A stretch of DNA of 64,000 bases, taken from the NCBI RefSeq assembly GCF_003289945.1, contig NZ_QMBP01000010.1, forward strand, positions 62,001 to 126,000. Reading direction: 5' to 3'. The stretch is from Mesorhizobium hawassense. Its GTDB lineage: Bacteria > Pseudomonadota > Alphaproteobacteria > Rhizobiales > Rhizobiaceae. Below the pieces are notes generated by a model that made no database searches, was not told the DNA's origin, and was given only the letters and a program-made list of their open reading frames with translations. The translations under genes and the position numbers were made by a program. Shown piece after piece: positions 63,398 to 64,000 of this stretch (positions are counted from its first letter, which is position 1; each line of letters opens with the position of its first letter).

Positions 63398-64000
63398 CTA
63401 TTGCGGGAGGGCCGGTGAGATATCGCTCTTGAACCATTTCAGGCTCAGCGCCTTTATCGTCCCATCCTTGGTGGCGGCGTCGATTGCCGCGTTGAACTTG
63501 GCGAGCAACTCGGCATCGTTCTTGCGCATGCCGGCGCCGACGCCCGGCCCCCAAAGCCCACCCTTCAGTTCGGGGCCGAAAAACGCCGCATCCGAACCGG
63601 AAGGCGTCTCCAGAAAATCCCGCCAGGTGAAATAATCGGCAAGGCCGCCGTCGATGCGACCCGCAGCCAGGTCGAGCTTCATGTTGTCCAGGCTGTCATA
63701 ACTGCGAACGGTCACGACATCGCCCAGGATTTCCTTCACGACCGCTTCCGAATTCGACGAGCGCAAGGCCCCGATCGCCTTGCCGGCGAGTGTCGATCTG
63801 AGGCGTTCGATGGTCGCCTTCTCCTTGTCGCCGATGGTCGAAAGATTGACCTTTTCCTTGGTGTCGCCGGCGTCGAGACCCAGGTTCTTGCGCACCACGA
63901 ACTGGTTGAATCCGGCGGCATAGGGGATCGAGAACGCGATTGACTGCTTGCGTTTCTCTGTAATCGCCATGCCGGACATGATGACGTCGAACTTGCCGAC
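63398..64000 (-). CDS. ABC transporter solute-binding protein, polar amino acid type (5' end outside window)
   Basis: The frame is open to base 64000 and the gene starts beyond the window; 201 codons including the stop are present. The visible part contains FDVIMSGMAITEKRKQSIAF, FNQFVVRK, AALRSSNSE-like and DLAAGRIDGGLADYF segments and ends NAAIDAATKDGTIKALSLKWF, the pattern of SBP_bac_3 periplasmic binding proteins for amino acids. The stop is 75 bases from the capA-like start on the same strand. Most likely chromosomal DNA outside the ICE. Confidence 0.88.
   Translation of the reverse strand, partial: VGKFDVIMSGMAITEKRKQSIAFSIPYAAGFNQFVVRKNLGLDAGDTKEKVNLSTIGDKEKATIERLRSTLAGKAIGALRSSNSEAVVKEILGDVVTVRSYDSLDNMKLDLAAGRIDGGLADYFTWRDFLETPSGSDAAFFGPELKGGLWGPGVGAGMRKNDAELLAKFNAAIDAATKDGTIKALSLKWFKSDISPALPQ

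Noticed and set aside
1..64000. CRISPR array, tRNA or rRNA genes, integrase
   Set aside because: None was recognised on either strand by reading; an automated tRNA and repeat search would be needed to exclude them fully.

Overview
The window is high-GC DNA whose gene content and order match an integrative and conjugative element (ICE) of an alphaproteobacterium of the Rhizobiales, most like Mesorhizobium and its relatives. That host assignment is an inference from gene families and synteny; no rRNA, tRNA or other taxonomic marker is present. No integrase and no attachment site is visible, so the element very probably continues to the left of base 1. Its right end probably lies somewhere around 60-62 kb, because the last genes (a CapA-like protein and an amino-acid-type ABC solute-binding protein) look like ordinary chromosomal genes.

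Bases 1-21,100 hold the transfer module, almost all on the + strand with overlapping or near-touching genes: the end of a DUF2285 regulator, an excisionase-like wHTH protein, a RepA-type replication initiator with three iteron-like repeats inside its gene, DUF2840, the TraF peptidase, DUF736, a lytic transglycosylase, a candidate oriT, a DUF3363 relaxase, the TraG/VirD4 coupling protein, a CopG-like protein, and then trbBCDEJ-K-LFGI, DUF2274 and a LysR regulator. A hipBA toxin-antitoxin pair with three 18-bp operators is inserted in the opposite orientation between copG and trbB.

Bases 22,200-32,400 hold a small cargo cluster (SAM methyltransferase, AraC regulator, MFS transporter, unknown 471-residue protein). 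The AraC gene is split by an IS256-family element, which itself seems to carry a group II intron near its right end; the AraC frame is restored exactly when the insert is removed. A DUF1403 gene and an scpB-like gene follow, both frameshifted.

Bases 32,400-62,100 look like a defence or genome-conflict island. They hold a large secreted protein with eight exact-length 14-residue repeats; an operon of a 1,989-residue DUF4011/SF1 helicase/Vsr-like/DUF3320 protein, a 69-residue protein and a Rad50-like zinc-hook ATPase; a divergent SbcD/YhaO plus YhaN pair; a lipoprotein, a BRCT protein and a secreted nuclease; a Gabija-like OLD nuclease plus UvrD helicase operon with a third gene carrying a PD-(D/E)XK motif; a helix-turn-helix/ImmA protease operon; and several small DNA-binding regulators. 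The two strongest candidates for something not fully described are the helicase/69-residue/Rad50-like operon and the three-gene Gabija-like operon.
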